Part shown: positions 26,259 through 35,628 of the stretch, one piece after another
How the letters are laid out: each line of letters begins with the position of its first letter
Position numbering within the stretch: the stretch's first letter is position 1
NCBI GenBank assembly: GCA_004558145.1
Contig: SFDQ01000009.1
Location: 1 to 64,000, forward strand
Length of the DNA stretch: 64,000 nt
Source of the DNA: Oscillospiraceae bacterium
GTDB taxonomy: Bacteria; Bacillota_A; Clostridia; Oscillospirales; Ruminococcaceae
Direction: 5' to 3'
The notes under the pieces: model-generated
Databases searched by the model: none
Told to the model about the DNA's origin: nothing
What the model saw: the letters and a program-made list of their open reading frames with translations, nothing else
Translations under genes and position numbers: made by a program

Positions 26259-27677
26259 TTATGCCGCTGTTTGTTCAAAACGTGTCTTTTTTCGAGCGGG
26301 CAGGCTGCGGCGGCTCTCCCGGATGACCTGCGGGCTGAGCCAGAGCAGCGCCGCCAGATTTGGCAGAGCCATGAAGCCGTTGAAGGTGTCGGAGATCTCC
26401 CACACCAGTTCCAGCCGGGTCACACAGCCCAGCACGATGACCGCCACGAACACCGCCTTGTAGACCCCGGCCGCCCGGCCGCCCCACAGATATTCCGCAG
26501 CCTGCGCGCCGTAGCAACTCCAGCCCAGCAGGGTCGAAAAGGCAAACAGAGACAGGCTGACCGCCAGGAACACGCCGCCCCAAGGGCCAAAAACGGTGCG
26601 GAACGCATCGGCGGTGAGGGCCGCGCCGTTGGGCAGCGTTTCCAAGAGCCCCCGGGTCCCTGCCTCGGCATAGGCCTCCAGGTCATAGGCTCCGCTGCAC
26701 AAAATAGCAAGAGCGGTGAGGGTGCACATGAAAAGGGTGTCCACCGCCACTTCCATGATGCCCCACATCCCCTGCTCCACCGGTGTGCACCCGGCGGCGG
26801 AGTTAGCCATCACCGAGGAACCCAGCCCAGCCTCGTTGGAACTGACCCCGCGGGCCACGCCTACCGACAGTGCTCTGGCAAGGCCGTAGCCTGCCGCGCC
26901 GCCAAGGCCGGCCCGGAGAGAAAAAGCCTCCCGGAATATCATGGCCAGCACGCCGGGCAGCCGCTGAATGTTGAGCAGCACAATGAGCACCGCCCCGCCG
27001 GTGTAGGCCAGGGCCATGAAGGGCACGATCTTTTCGGTGACCCGTCCCACCCGAGCGACACCCCCGGCGATGGTGAGACCTATGACCCCCGCGACCACAA
27101 GCCCAGTGGCCAGAGGCGGGATGTTGAAAGCGTCCCGCAGGCCCTCGGCAATGGAGTTTGCCTGGGCCATGTTGCCCATGCCCAATGAACCCAGCAGACA
27201 GAAAAAGCTGAACGCCGCCGCAAGGCGGCGGCTGTGCAGGCCTTTTTCGATGTAGAACATCGCCCCGCCCACCGGGTCGCCTCTGCGGTCCGCGCCCCGG
27301 TAGAGGGCGGCAAGGACGTTCTCGGCATAGGCCGTCATGGTGCCCAGCAGGGCCGAGAGCCACATCCAGAACACCGCCCCCGGCCCGCCTGCCACCAGCG
27401 CGGTGGCCACGCCGGCGATGTTTCCTGTGCCCAAAGTGGCGGCCAGCGCCGTGCAGGCAGACTGGAAGGCGGTGGTCGCGCCCCGTTTGTCCCCTCCTTT
27501 GAACGCCGCGCCCAGTGTCCTCCCCAGCCAGAAGCGCACGCCGCGCAGCTGAAAAAAGCCTGTGGCCGTGCTGAACACCACGCCGCACAAAGCCAGCAGG
27601 CAGATGGTGCCCGGCCCCCAGGCCAGCTGATGGAGCACCTTCATCACAAACCCCAGTGCCCGTTCCACAGTCTCCAT
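26259..27677 (-). CDS. Alanine/glycine:cation symporter (AGCS family)
   Basis: The start is the ATG at 27677 (AAGGAGAAGG upstream), giving 472 residues with about eleven helices. AGCS signatures are GGDKRGATTAFQSACTALAA (about residues 66-85), TLGTGNIAGVATAL, and later GVSSNEAGLGSSVMANSAA (about residues 280-298). It imports alanine or glycine with sodium or protons at the cytoplasmic membrane. No strong promoter is seen in the GC-rich stretch upstream. Confidence 0.92.
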   Translation of the reverse strand: METVERALGFVMKVLHQLAWGPGTICLLALCGVVFSTATGFFQLRGVRFWLGRTLGAAFKGGDKRGATTAFQSACTALAATLGTGNIAGVATALVAGGPGAVFWMWLSALLGTMTAYAENVLAALYRGADRRGDPVGGAMFYIEKGLHSRRLAAAFSFFCLLGSLGMGNMAQANSIAEGLRDAFNIPPLATGLVVAGVIGLTIAGGVARVGRVTEKIVPFMALAYTGGAVLIVLLNIQRLPGVLAMIFREAFSLRAGLGGAAGYGLARALSVGVARGVSSNEAGLGSSVMANSAAGCTPVEQGMWGIMEVAVDTLFMCTLTALAILCSGAYDLEAYAEAGTRGLLETLPNGAALTADAFRTVFGPWGGVFLAVSLSLFAFSTLLGWSCYGAQAAEYLWGGRAAGVYKAVFVAVIVLGCVTRLELVWEISDTFNGFMALPNLAALLWLSPQVIRESRRSLPARKKTRFEQTAA

Positions 27678-27754
27678 GTTCCTTCTCCTTTTTGAAAGAG
27701 TTTCAGGACATGTATATGCGGCGGCCCGGCCCGGGGATGTGCCCGCCGAAAAAC

Positions 27755-27787
27755 AAAAAGCGAGGCTCCCGTTCAAGGGAGCCTCGC
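27755..27787 (-). terminator. Terminator of the MacB-like ABC operon
   Basis: Stem GCGAGGCTCCC/GGGAGCCTCGC with a six-base loop, then TTTTTG TTTTT on the minus strand. Confidence 0.9.
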
Positions 27788-27798
27788 AGAAGGATTTT

Positions 27799-29259
27799 TT
27801 ATTCGTGCCGGATGGCCTCCAGCGCGCTGATGCGGGTGGCTTTCACCGCCGGCCACAGGCCGGACAGGATGCCCACCAGGGTGGAGAACCCAAGCCCCAG
27901 CAGCACCAGCCACGGGGGGATGATGGAGATCTGACCGCCCATGCCGCCGTACATGCCGCCGATGCCGTTCAAAAGGCCGCTCAGGTCGATGCCTCCGCCG
28001 CCGAACAGCGCGGCAATGGTGTTGATGTTGTTGAGGATGGCCGACGCAGCGTAGCTCAGGGCCACGCCGATGATGCCGCCCAGCAGGCCGATGGCGCCCG
28101 CTTCCATCAGGAACATGTTGCGGATCTTGCCCACCTCACAACCCAGCACCTTCATCACGCCGATCTCTTTGGTGCGCTCATAGATGGACATCATCATGGT
28201 GTTGGCGATGTTCAGCGCCGCCACCAGCAGCGCCACGGCGGCGGTGCCGCCCAGGATCATCTGGCTCTTCACCACGCTGGCCTGCATCTCCTCGCGGATC
28301 TGTGTCAGAGAGTTGGTCTGTTCATAGCCCAAATCGTGGATCCACTCTTCCACTTCTCCCACGTTCTCCACGTCGTCCACCTTGACGTAGACTTCCTGGT
28401 AGCCGTTGTCCTGCTCACGCATGACCGTGCCGTTGGAGATCATCACGCCCCCGCTGGAATTGTTTTTCTTGCCGCTGAGGCGCTGATACTCTTTCTCCAG
28501 CATCTTCATATCAGACACGCGCATGGCGATGCCCGATTCGGTGAAATAGTGCTTGGACGTGTCCGACACAAAGGTGCCCATCACCACCAGCTGGAACTCA
28601 CTGGTCTTCTCGTTGCCATTGTTGTCATAAGCGGTGAGCTTCAGGGTGAGTTTGTCCTTGTTGACGTCTACAAAGGGCGGGATGGGATTGCCCAGCGAGT
28701 CGGTCTGACCCGCCCAGCGCTGGCGCTTGCCGCTGTTGTAGCTCTTTCGGGTATCCTGGAACTGATAAGCAAAATTGGCGCCTACCAGCACGGGGATCTT
28801 CTTTTTGCCCAGGTTCACGTCGTCGGCGATCCAGCTGCCGCTTTGCAGCTGAAACTCCATGGCCTCCAACGCGTTCATGTCCACGCCGTAACAATCCCAC
28901 AGATACGCTTCATACCGGTCGCCCTTGCCGGCGTAGACATTGCCGTTCATGGAGTTGGAGGAATAGAACGGCGTGGCAGCCACCACATGCTCGTGGCTGC
29001 GGAATGTTTCCAGCATTTCGTCGTCCAGCTTGGGAACGTCGCCTGCGGCGCCGTAGGAATAGTTATAGATCTGGATCTGGGTCAGATCGCCCCAGCTTTG
29101 CAGCATGGCTTCGTTCTGGGCGTTGCTGGCGATGCCAAGGCTGATCATAACGATGATGGCGAAGGTGCCCACCACCACGCCGATAACGGTCAGGGCTGTG
29201 CGGCCTTTGCGCCGCCGAAGATTATCCGTGCTGAGGCGCAGCAGATCAGATATCTTCAT
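27799..29259 (-). CDS. MacB-like ABC transporter permease (FtsX family)
   Basis: A 486-residue permease: an N-terminal basic segment NLRRRKGRTALTVIGVVVGTF with the first helix (about residues 20-45), a large extracytoplasmic MacB_PCD domain (about residues 50-320), then three C-terminal helices forming the FtsX domain (about residues 330-470; EVGKIRNMFLMEAGAIGLLGG). This is a mechanotransmission-type permease, working with its ATPase on substrates outside the membrane such as peptides or lipoproteins. It overlaps the CARDB gene by 14 bases, so translation is coupled. Confidence 0.9.
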   Translation of the reverse strand: MKISDLLRLSTDNLRRRKGRTALTVIGVVVGTFAIIVMISLGIASNAQNEAMLQSWGDLTQIQIYNYSYGAAGDVPKLDDEMLETFRSHEHVVAATPFYSSNSMNGNVYAGKGDRYEAYLWDCYGVDMNALEAMEFQLQSGSWIADDVNLGKKKIPVLVGANFAYQFQDTRKSYNSGKRQRWAGQTDSLGNPIPPFVDVNKDKLTLKLTAYDNNGNEKTSEFQLVVMGTFVSDTSKHYFTESGIAMRVSDMKMLEKEYQRLSGKKNNSSGGVMISNGTVMREQDNGYQEVYVKVDDVENVGEVEEWIHDLGYEQTNSLTQIREEMQASVVKSQMILGGTAAVALLVAALNIANTMMMSIYERTKEIGVMKVLGCEVGKIRNMFLMEAGAIGLLGGIIGVALSYAASAILNNINTIAALFGGGGIDLSGLLNGIGGMYGGMGGQISIIPPWLVLLGLGFSTLVGILSGLWPAVKATRISALEAIRHE

Positions 29260-30661
29260 CTTCGTCCTCCAGCTCTGCCAGTTTCTTCGCAGCCTTCTTC
29301 TTGCGGATCACCACCACGACGACCGCAACAACAGCGCCCACACCCACAACGATGAGGGCCCAGCCCCAGATGGGCATGCCGCTGTTCACATCATCCCCCA
29401 TGGTGGGGTCCATCATGCCGGGGTCCATCATGCCCGGGTCGTCGATGACAGGCGCAGCCTCCACAGTGCAGGAGAATTCCTTCTCCAGCGTGGCCACTTC
29501 GCCCTTGGAGTTCTCATAGCTCAGGATGACCTTGCCGTTGATGACGCCCTCGGCGGAGGCCATCACGCTGAAGTCCACCGAGTTCTCGGTGCCGGCGGCC
29601 ACGTTGCCCAGGAACTGGCTCTGGCCGGGGTTGGCCAGGTTCTCGCCCTGGATCTCGGCGGTGAGGTTGTTGATGGCGCTCTTGCCCTTGTTGACGAAGG
29701 TGACGGAGAGGTAGCCCTCCTCGCCCATCATCATGGTCTCGGGAGCTTCCACATTGGTGATCTCAAAGCGCTCGGGCTGGGTCACGGGGATGGAAATGGG
29801 AGAGGTCGCGGCTTCGCCGTTCTTGCTGGTCAGCTGCACGGTGATGTTCACAGAGCCGGGCTCCATGGTGGCGTCGGTGACCATCTTATAGCTGATGGTG
29901 CGGGTCTCGTTGGGAGCCATCGCGCCCACATAGGTGTTCATGCTGCCGCTGGCGAGGCTGACGTTCTTGGAGTCCGTGGGGAAGGTCAGGCCCACCATCA
30001 CATCCTCCAGGTTGGTGTTGCCGCTGGTGGTGAACAGGGTCAGCTCCAGGGTGAACTCCTTGCCGGCCTCCACGCTGTTGCCGCCGAAGGTGAAGTCCTT
30101 CACCATGATCTTGGGCACTTCGGCAGGCGCGGGAGTGGGCGCGGGAGTGGGCTCAATGGCCTCGGCGCACTGGATGATGGTCTGAGTCAGCTGCTGGACC
30201 TCGCGGGGCTCGTCACCACCCTCGGTGATCACGTCAAAGCTGAATTCGTTGCTGCCACCGTTGTAGGTCACATCCGTAAACACAAATTTGTATGTACCGT
30301 CGCTGCGCTTTTCCGCAATGGCGTCTTTGCCAGAAAAACTGCTGGTGTTGATACGGCCGCGAAGGCCAGCATTTTTGCCTTGGGCCCATTCATCGGACAC
30401 GGTGATGCTGATGTTGGCCTTCTCACCGGGACGCAGATGGGTGCCGAAGCTGCCGCCCACATCATAGTTGGTAATGTAAGGAGCGGTAGGTGCAGGGGCC
30501 GCACTGGGATTCGGGTCCTCTTCGCCTTGCACCGTTGTCAAAGTGTTGTCGTTAGTGGCAGTGCTCTCCCCTTCCGCGTACACCGGCGCGCCGGCAAACA
30601 CGCCCAGCGCAAGAGCCAGCGCCAGGGACAGGCTGATGATCTTGTTCTTCATCTGTTTCAT
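29246..30661 (-). CDS. Membrane-anchored extracellular CARDB-domain protein of the ABC operon
   Basis: The start is the ATG at 30661, nine bases after GAGAGGA, giving 471 residues. A signal peptide ends near VYAEGES. The chain has Ig-like beta domains separated by a TPAPTPAPAE linker; the second and third (about residues 180-385) look like CARDB/COG1361 modules (KVILSYENSKGEVATLEKEF). A DPGMMDPGMMDPTMGDD spacer precedes one C-terminal helix (about residues 430-452) and a highly charged cytoplasmic tail (IRKKKAAKK...EDEDEDI). It lies between ATPase and permease genes, overlapping both reading frames' ends, so it is most likely a stable accessory subunit. The substrate is unknown. Confidence 0.8.
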   Translation of the reverse strand: MKQMKNKIISLSLALALALGVFAGAPVYAEGESTATNDNTLTTVQGEEDPNPSAAPAPTAPYITNYDVGGSFGTHLRPGEKANISITVSDEWAQGKNAGLRGRINTSSFSGKDAIAEKRSDGTYKFVFTDVTYNGGSNEFSFDVITEGGDEPREVQQLTQTIIQCAEAIEPTPAPTPAPAEVPKIMVKDFTFGGNSVEAGKEFTLELTLFTTSGNTNLEDVMVGLTFPTDSKNVSLASGSMNTYVGAMAPNETRTISYKMVTDATMEPGSVNITVQLTSKNGEAATSPISIPVTQPERFEITNVEAPETMMMGEEGYLSVTFVNKGKSAINNLTAEIQGENLANPGQSQFLGNVAAGTENSVDFSVMASAEGVINGKVILSYENSKGEVATLEKEFSCTVEAAPVIDDPGMMDPGMMDPTMGDDVNSGMPIWGWALIVVGVGAVVAVVVVVIRKKKAAKKLAELEDEDEDI

Positions 30662-30675
30662 GGATGTGATTCCTC

Positions 30676-31479
30676 TCATTCGTCGGTGATACTGTCTGCC
30701 GGTACGGTGGTTTGAGGCTCCGGCGGCGCCTCTTGTTTCGATTCCAGAATATCCTTGAACAGTTCGGCCTGCTTTTTCGCCTTTTCCTGTTCGTCCAGAA
30801 GGATGTTGCTCTCCACCATGCCGTCCCGGATGGTGATGACCCGGTCCGCCACATCGGCCAGATCACGCTCGTGGGTGACCATCACGAAGGTGATGTTGTT
30901 CTCCTTTGCCATGGTAAGCATGCGGTAGAGCACCTGACGGGTGGTGGACGAGTCCAGGTTTCCGGTGGGCTCGTCGGCGAAGATGACCTTGGGCTTTGCC
31001 ACGAACGCGCGGGCAATGCCCACGCGCTGCTGCTGGCCGCCGCTCATCTCGGTGGGCTTGTGATTCGCGCGCTTGCCCAGGCCCATGCGCTTGAGCTCCG
31101 CTTTGGCCATTTCCAGCCGCTTTTTGCGGGGCACGCCCTTGAACATCAGCGGAAGCGCCACGTTCTCGGCGGCGGTGAGGTTGGGCAGCAGGTTGTAGCT
31201 TTGGAAGATGAATCCCAGATGCGCCTGGCGAAATTTGGCCAGCTGGTTTTCGTTCATCGCGCTGATCTCGTGCTTGCCTATGTACACACTGCCCTTTGTT
31301 GGCTTTTCCAGCCCCGCAAGCTGATTGAGCAGGGTGGATTTGCCGCTGCCCGAAGGGCCCACGATGCAGCAGATCTCACCGGGTTCGATGGCAAGGTTCA
31401 CGTCGTTCAGGGCGATGACCTTTTCCTTGCCCACCCGGTACACCTTGCGCAGATGTTCCACGCAGATGATTGGCGCCAT
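30676..31479 (-). CDS. MacB/LolD-like ABC transporter ATP-binding protein
   Basis: A 267-residue ATPase: Walker A GPSGSGKST (about residue 40), Q-loop FIFQSYNLLPNL, signature MSGGQQQRVGIARA (about residue 145), Walker B VIFADEPTGNLDS, H-loop VMVTHERDL. After about residue 228 a charged tail carries on (EQEKAKKQAELFKDILE) that the short LolD-type ATPases lack. Its stop overlaps the RBS of the CARDB gene. It is separated from the YdcF gene by 39 bases with a GC hairpin, and may be read from the ydcF promoter. Confidence 0.9.
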   Translation of the reverse strand: MAPIICVEHLRKVYRVGKEKVIALNDVNLAIEPGEICCIVGPSGSGKSTLLNQLAGLEKPTKGSVYIGKHEISAMNENQLAKFRQAHLGFIFQSYNLLPNLTAAENVALPLMFKGVPRKKRLEMAKAELKRMGLGKRANHKPTEMSGGQQQRVGIARAFVAKPKVIFADEPTGNLDSSTTRQVLYRMLTMAKENNITFVMVTHERDLADVADRVITIRDGMVESNILLDEQEKAKKQAELFKDILESKQEAPPEPQTTVPADSITDE

Positions 31480-31518
31480 TCTTTCACCTCTTCGCTGCGG
31501 CCTTTCGGGCCGCCGTTC

Positions 31519-32313
31519 TCATAAAATACCCACAAGCGGGCTGATCCAGCCGCTCTGGCTCGTTTTGAACACCCAGTAGTAAAGCACGGCAAAGACCTCC
31601 CGCATGTAACAGGGCAGCACCGAGTTGAGGCCGATGCTCGCGGGGATGGAGCTCACCTGTTCAAAGCCCACCAACCGGGCGTAGCAGCGGGCGCGGTAGC
31701 AGTGGAAGGCGTTGGTCACCACGGCCATGGGTTCGTCCGCACCGATGCCCCGCTCTTCCAGCAATTCTTTTGCAAACAGCAGATTCTCTTCGGTGGAGGT
31801 GCTCTTCTGCTCCACCACGATCTGCTCCTCCGGCACACCCTTCTCCTCAAGATAACGGGCCATCGCCACCCCTTCCGGGATGGTCTCGCCGTTGCCCTGC
31901 CCGCCGGTGACCGCGATCACCACTTCGGGATTTTCCAGGTAATAGGCGTAAGCGGCGTCCAGGCGGCGGCGCAACAGGTCGGAAGGCACGTCCTTTCGCA
32001 GGCCCGCACCCAGCACCACGATGGCCTTTTCCTGCCCGGTGGCCGCGCCTGCGTAGCCGCTGACGGCCACAAAGCCCAGCAACAGGCAGAAAACGCCCAC
32101 GCCGCAGAAGAACAGGATCTTCAGCCAGCGGCCCACGCCTTCCGCACAGAAAGCGTCGATGGGGCGGTGGAACACGGCATAGACCCAAAGCGCCGCCGTG
32201 AGGAGATACATTAAAAGCAGGCCGAAGTTGAAGTTGGAGCGAAAGCTGCGCAGCACGCTGTCGGCCAAAAGGACGACTGCCAGCACCCACACGATAATGA
32301 TTTTGATCTGCAT
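31519..32313 (-). CDS. YdcF/SanA-like DUF218 membrane protein
   Basis: The start is the ATG at 32313 (AAAGGA five bases before), giving 264 residues; a TTG five codons upstream is less likely. Three N-terminal helices (about residues 5-25, 30-50, 66-90) precede a DUF218 domain with AIVVLGAGLRKDVPSDLLRRRLDAA (about residues 97-121), VTGGQGNGETIPEGVAMARYL and EQKSTSTEENLLFAKELL, and NAFHCYRARCYAR. Relatives SanA and ElyC act in envelope integrity; the reaction is not known. Confidence 0.85.
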   Translation of the reverse strand: MQIKIIIVWVLAVVLLADSVLRSFRSNFNFGLLLMYLLTAALWVYAVFHRPIDAFCAEGVGRWLKILFFCGVGVFCLLLGFVAVSGYAGAATGQEKAIVVLGAGLRKDVPSDLLRRRLDAAYAYYLENPEVVIAVTGGQGNGETIPEGVAMARYLEEKGVPEEQIVVEQKSTSTEENLLFAKELLEERGIGADEPMAVVTNAFHCYRARCYARLVGFEQVSSIPASIGLNSVLPCYMREVFAVLYYWVFKTSQSGWISPLVGIL

Positions 32314-32362
32314 TTTGTTCCTTTTCAATGGAATTTCTCACTTTCCGCTGCGGGCCGGCGGT

Positions 32363-32400
32363 CCCGATTCAAAAGAGTCTCACAGCGTAAACGAATCGGG
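32363..32400. repeat. Inverted repeat between deoB and ydcF
   Basis: CCCGATTC (32363-32370) and GAATCGGG (32393-32400) form an 8-bp stem over a 22-base loop. Next to it GTGAA/TTCAC forms a smaller stem. No T tract follows, so its role as terminator is doubtful. Confidence 0.4.
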
Positions 32401-32430
32401 TGTGAATTTTATTTCACCCGTCATGAGAGT

Positions 32431-33606
32431 TCAGTCGAAAATTTTCGCGGCCAGGTCCTGGCCGTCCAGTTTTGCATCCACGCCCAGCGCCGTGCAGATG
32501 GTCTTGCCGATGGCGCCGAAGCCCAGCACAGTGCCCAGGTTATTGTCTTTCTTCACCTCGGGGCCTGCCACCAGCAGCGGCACATACTCGCGGGTGTGGT
32601 CGGTGGTCTTGGTGAAACCGGGGTCACAGCCGTGGTCGCCGGTGATCATCACCACGTCGCCCGGGCGCAGCTTCTGAAGCAGCACGCCGAGGCCCCGGTC
32701 AAACTCAGACGCCGCCGCCGCATAGCCGGGGATGTTGCGCCGGTGGCCGTAGATCATGTCGAAATCCACCAGATTGATGAAGGCAAGGCCGTCGAAGTCC
32801 CGGTCCGCCAGCTCCAGCATCACCCGGATGCCGTCGGTGTTGCCGCTGGTGCGGATCTTCTCGGTCAGGCCTTCGCCGTCGAAAATATCATAGATTTTGC
32901 CCACGCCGATCACGTCCTTGCCGGCGGCCTTGAGATGGTCCAGCATGGTCTTTGCGGGGGGCTTGAGGGAGTAGTCGTGGCGGTTGGAAGTGCGCTTGAA
33001 ATCCGCCGCGCAGCTGCCCACGAAGGGGCGCGCGATCACGCGGCCCACGCCATGCTCGCCTTTGAGCATATCCCGGGCCATCTGGCAGTATTCATACAGC
33101 TGCTCCAGCGGCACCACCTCTTCGTGGGCGGCCACCTGGAACACGCTGTCCGCCGAGGTGTACACGATGAGCGCGCCGGTGCGCATGTGCTCCTCGCCGT
33201 AGTCCTTCAGCACCTCGGTGCCGGAATAAGGCTTGTTGCACAGCACCTTGCGCCCGGTGAGCTTTTCGTACTGCTCGATCACCTCGGGCGGGAAACCGTC
33301 GGGATAGGTGGGCAGCGCCCGCTCGCTTTCCACGCCGGCGATCTCCCAGTGGCCGATGGTGGTGTCCTTGCCGTTGCTGGCCTCCTGCAGGCGCACGCAG
33401 CTGCCCGCCACAGGATGCACCGGCGCGCCGCACTGCACGCCGTCCAGATTGAACAGGCCCAGAGAGGCCATGTTGGGCACCTCAAAGCCAGGGTCTTTGG
33501 CGATGGAAGCGAGGGTGTTGGCCCCCACGTCGCCGAATTTATCCGCATCCGGCTCGTAGCCGATGCCGAAGCTGTCCAGCACGATCAGAAAAACGCGCTT
33601 TGTCAT
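32431..33606 (-). CDS. deoB: Phosphopentomutase
   Basis: The start is the ATG at 33606, nine bases after AAGGAGGG, giving 391 residues, normal for the family. It interconverts ribose 1-phosphate (or deoxyribose 1-phosphate) and the 5-phosphate, linking nucleoside breakdown to the pentose pathway. Metal ligands of the alkaline-phosphatase fold are visible: D in VLDSFGIG (about residue 10), D and H in VDFDMIYGHRRN (about residues 285-296), and GDHGCDP (about residues 326-332). The phospho-acceptor Thr is in the SNGKDTTIGHWE segment (about residues 82-93). It has its own promoter, divergent from pyk. Confidence 0.96.
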   Translation of the reverse strand: MTKRVFLIVLDSFGIGYEPDADKFGDVGANTLASIAKDPGFEVPNMASLGLFNLDGVQCGAPVHPVAGSCVRLQEASNGKDTTIGHWEIAGVESERALPTYPDGFPPEVIEQYEKLTGRKVLCNKPYSGTEVLKDYGEEHMRTGALIVYTSADSVFQVAAHEEVVPLEQLYEYCQMARDMLKGEHGVGRVIARPFVGSCAADFKRTSNRHDYSLKPPAKTMLDHLKAAGKDVIGVGKIYDIFDGEGLTEKIRTSGNTDGIRVMLELADRDFDGLAFINLVDFDMIYGHRRNIPGYAAAASEFDRGLGVLLQKLRPGDVVMITGDHGCDPGFTKTTDHTREYVPLLVAGPEVKKDNNLGTVLGFGAIGKTICTALGVDAKLDGQDLAAKIFD

Positions 33607-33652
33607 GATGATATTCCCTCCTTGGAATGGTCTTATGTCTAAAGGTGGTTCC

Positions 33653-33681
33653 ATTATACAATATTCCCCAAAGGAAGTTAA
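33653..33681 (-). promoter_or_regulatory. deoB promoter
   Basis: -35 TTAACT, 17 bases, -10 TATAAT. Confidence 0.75.
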
Positions 33682-33753
33682 GCCGCAGGGCAAAGATTTC
33701 TCCTCCCATTTGCACCGGGACGTCAAAACTTTTAAAAAATTGCTTTCAGACCT

Positions 33754-33781
33754 TTGACGCTCTTGCATTCAGGTGTATAAT
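33754..33781 (+). promoter_or_regulatory. pyk promoter
   Basis: -35 TTGACG, 16 bases, -10 TATAAT, about 47 bases before the start codon. Confidence 0.85.
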
Positions 33782-33827
33782 ATATGCTGGCAAAAATTTG
33801 AGGTTCTTTGATTTAAGGAGGTTCCTT

Positions 33828-35579
33828 ATGAACAGAATGCGCAAAACCAAAATCGTGTGCACCCTGGGCCCTTCCACGGACCGGGAAGATGTACTTCGGG
33901 ATATGATCCTGAGCGGCATGAATGTTGCTCGCTTCAACTTTTCTCACGGCACCCATGAGGAGCACAAGCGCCGGCTGGACACTCTCAAGCGCCTGCGCGA
34001 GGAGCTGAACCAGCCCGTGGCCGCCCTGCTGGACACCAAGGGCCCTGAAATTCGTTTGAAGCAGTTCGCCGGCGGCAAAACCGAGCTGGTGACCGGCCAG
34101 ACCTTCACCCTCACCACCCGGGATGTGGAGGGCACCAACGAAATTTGCTCCATCACCTACAAGGACCTGCCCGGTGACCTTTCTGTGGGCGGCACCGTGC
34201 TGCTGGCGGACGGCCTCATCAGCCTGACCGTCACCAAGCTCACCGACACTGACATCACCTGCAAGGTGGAGAACGGCGGCCCCATCAGCAACAACAAGGG
34301 CGTGAACGTGCCCGGCGTTTCCCTGTCCATGCCCTACATGAGCCAGCGGGACAAGGACGACATCCTCTTCGGCATCGAGCAGGGCTTTGACTTCATCGCC
34401 GCCAGCTTCACCCGCAGCGCCCAGGACATTCAGGAAGTGCGCCGCCTGCTGAACAGCCACAACTCCCACATCCGCATCATCGCCAAGATCGAGAACCGCG
34501 AAGGCGTGGACAACATCGACGAGATCCTGACCGCCGCCGACGCGGTGATGGTGGCCCGCGGCGACATGGGCGTGGAGATCGACTTCACCGAGATCCCGGT
34601 CATTCAGAAGGAGATCATCTACCACAGCTTCTCCAGCGGCAAGCCGGTCATCACCGCCACCCAGATGCTGGAGAGCATGATTGAGAATCCCCGGCCCACC
34701 CGTGCCGAGATCACCGACGTGGCCAACGCCATCTACGACGGCACCAGCGCCATCATGCTCAGCGGCGAGACCGCCGCCGGCAAGTACCCTGTGGAGGCCG
34801 TGCGCACCATGGCGGCCATCGCCGAGCGCACCGAGAACGACGCCAGCTACTTCAGCCGCATGCGCAAAGCCCCTGTGGACTCCCGCATGAGCATCGTGGG
34901 CGCCACCGCCCATGCGGCGGGCACCACCGCCGCCGACGTGAAGGCCGCCGCCATCATCACCGTGAGCAAGAGCGGCGAGACCGCCCGCCTGGTGAGCAAG
35001 GGCCGCCCCTCCACCCCGGTCATCGCCTGCGTGGTGGACGACTGGGTGCAGCGGCATCTGTCCCTGTCCTGGGGCGTCACTCCCCTGCTGATGCCCTACG
35101 CCCACAACACCGATGAGCTCATCGACCTCTCGGTCAAGACCGCTGAGGAGGCCGGTCTTGTGCACACCGGCGATCTGGTGGTGGTGACCGCCGGCGTGCC
35201 CGTGGGCATTTCCGGCACCACCAACATGCTCAAGGTTCACATGGTGGGCGACTCCCTGCTGAACGGTGTGGGCATCGGCGACCACAACGCCAAAGGCCCT
35301 GTGTGCATCTGCCGCAGCAACCACGACGTGAAGACCAAGTTCCGCAAGGGCGACGTTCTGGTGGTCCCCTACACCAACAATGAAATGCTGGACGCCATGC
35401 GCGACGCCAGCGCCATCGTGGTGGAGGAGGCCGGCCTGAACAGCCACGCCGCCATCGTGGGACTGACGCTGGGCAAGGCGGTTCTGGTGGGCGCTTCCGG
35501 CGCCACCCGCGCTTTGAAGGACGGCGCGATGGTCTCGGTGGACTGCGGCCGCGGCATCGTGCAGAGCATGGCCAACTGA
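33828..35579 (+). CDS. pyk: Pyruvate kinase
   Basis: The start is the ATG at 33828 after AAGGAGG, giving 583 residues. It makes pyruvate and ATP from phosphoenolpyruvate and ADP. Signatures are the N-terminal RMRKTKIVCTLGPST, the catalytic loop RIIAKIENREGVDNIDEI (active-site Lys about residue 220), and ARGDMGVEIDF with TATQMLESM (about residues 243-290). After the usual end (about residue 470) comes a PEP-utiliser-like mobile domain (EEAGLNSHAAIVGLTLGKAV), the extra C-terminal domain of Bacillus-type enzymes, here without a proven function. Confidence 0.97.
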   Translation: MNRMRKTKIVCTLGPSTDREDVLRDMILSGMNVARFNFSHGTHEEHKRRLDTLKRLREELNQPVAALLDTKGPEIRLKQFAGGKTELVTGQTFTLTTRDVEGTNEICSITYKDLPGDLSVGGTVLLADGLISLTVTKLTDTDITCKVENGGPISNNKGVNVPGVSLSMPYMSQRDKDDILFGIEQGFDFIAASFTRSAQDIQEVRRLLNSHNSHIRIIAKIENREGVDNIDEILTAADAVMVARGDMGVEIDFTEIPVIQKEIIYHSFSSGKPVITATQMLESMIENPRPTRAEITDVANAIYDGTSAIMLSGETAAGKYPVEAVRTMAAIAERTENDASYFSRMRKAPVDSRMSIVGATAHAAGTTAADVKAAAIITVSKSGETARLVSKGRPSTPVIACVVDDWVQRHLSLSWGVTPLLMPYAHNTDELIDLSVKTAEEAGLVHTGDLVVVTAGVPVGISGTTNMLKVHMVGDSLLNGVGIGDHNAKGPVCICRSNHDVKTKFRKGDVLVVPYTNNEMLDAMRDASAIVVEEAGLNSHAAIVGLTLGKAVLVGASGATRALKDGAMVSVDCGRGIVQSMAN

Positions 35580-35594
35580 ACGCCTGTATAAAAG

Positions 35595-35623
35595 AAGCCC
35601 CGGGAATGTTCCCGGGGCTTTTT
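35595..35623. terminator. pyk terminator, probably bidirectional
   Basis: Stem AAGCCCCGGGAA/TTCCCGGGGCTT with a two-base loop, then TTT on the plus strand; on the minus strand CTTCTTTT follows, serving the GH25 gene less well. Confidence 0.87.
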
Positions 35624-35628
35624 GTTGT

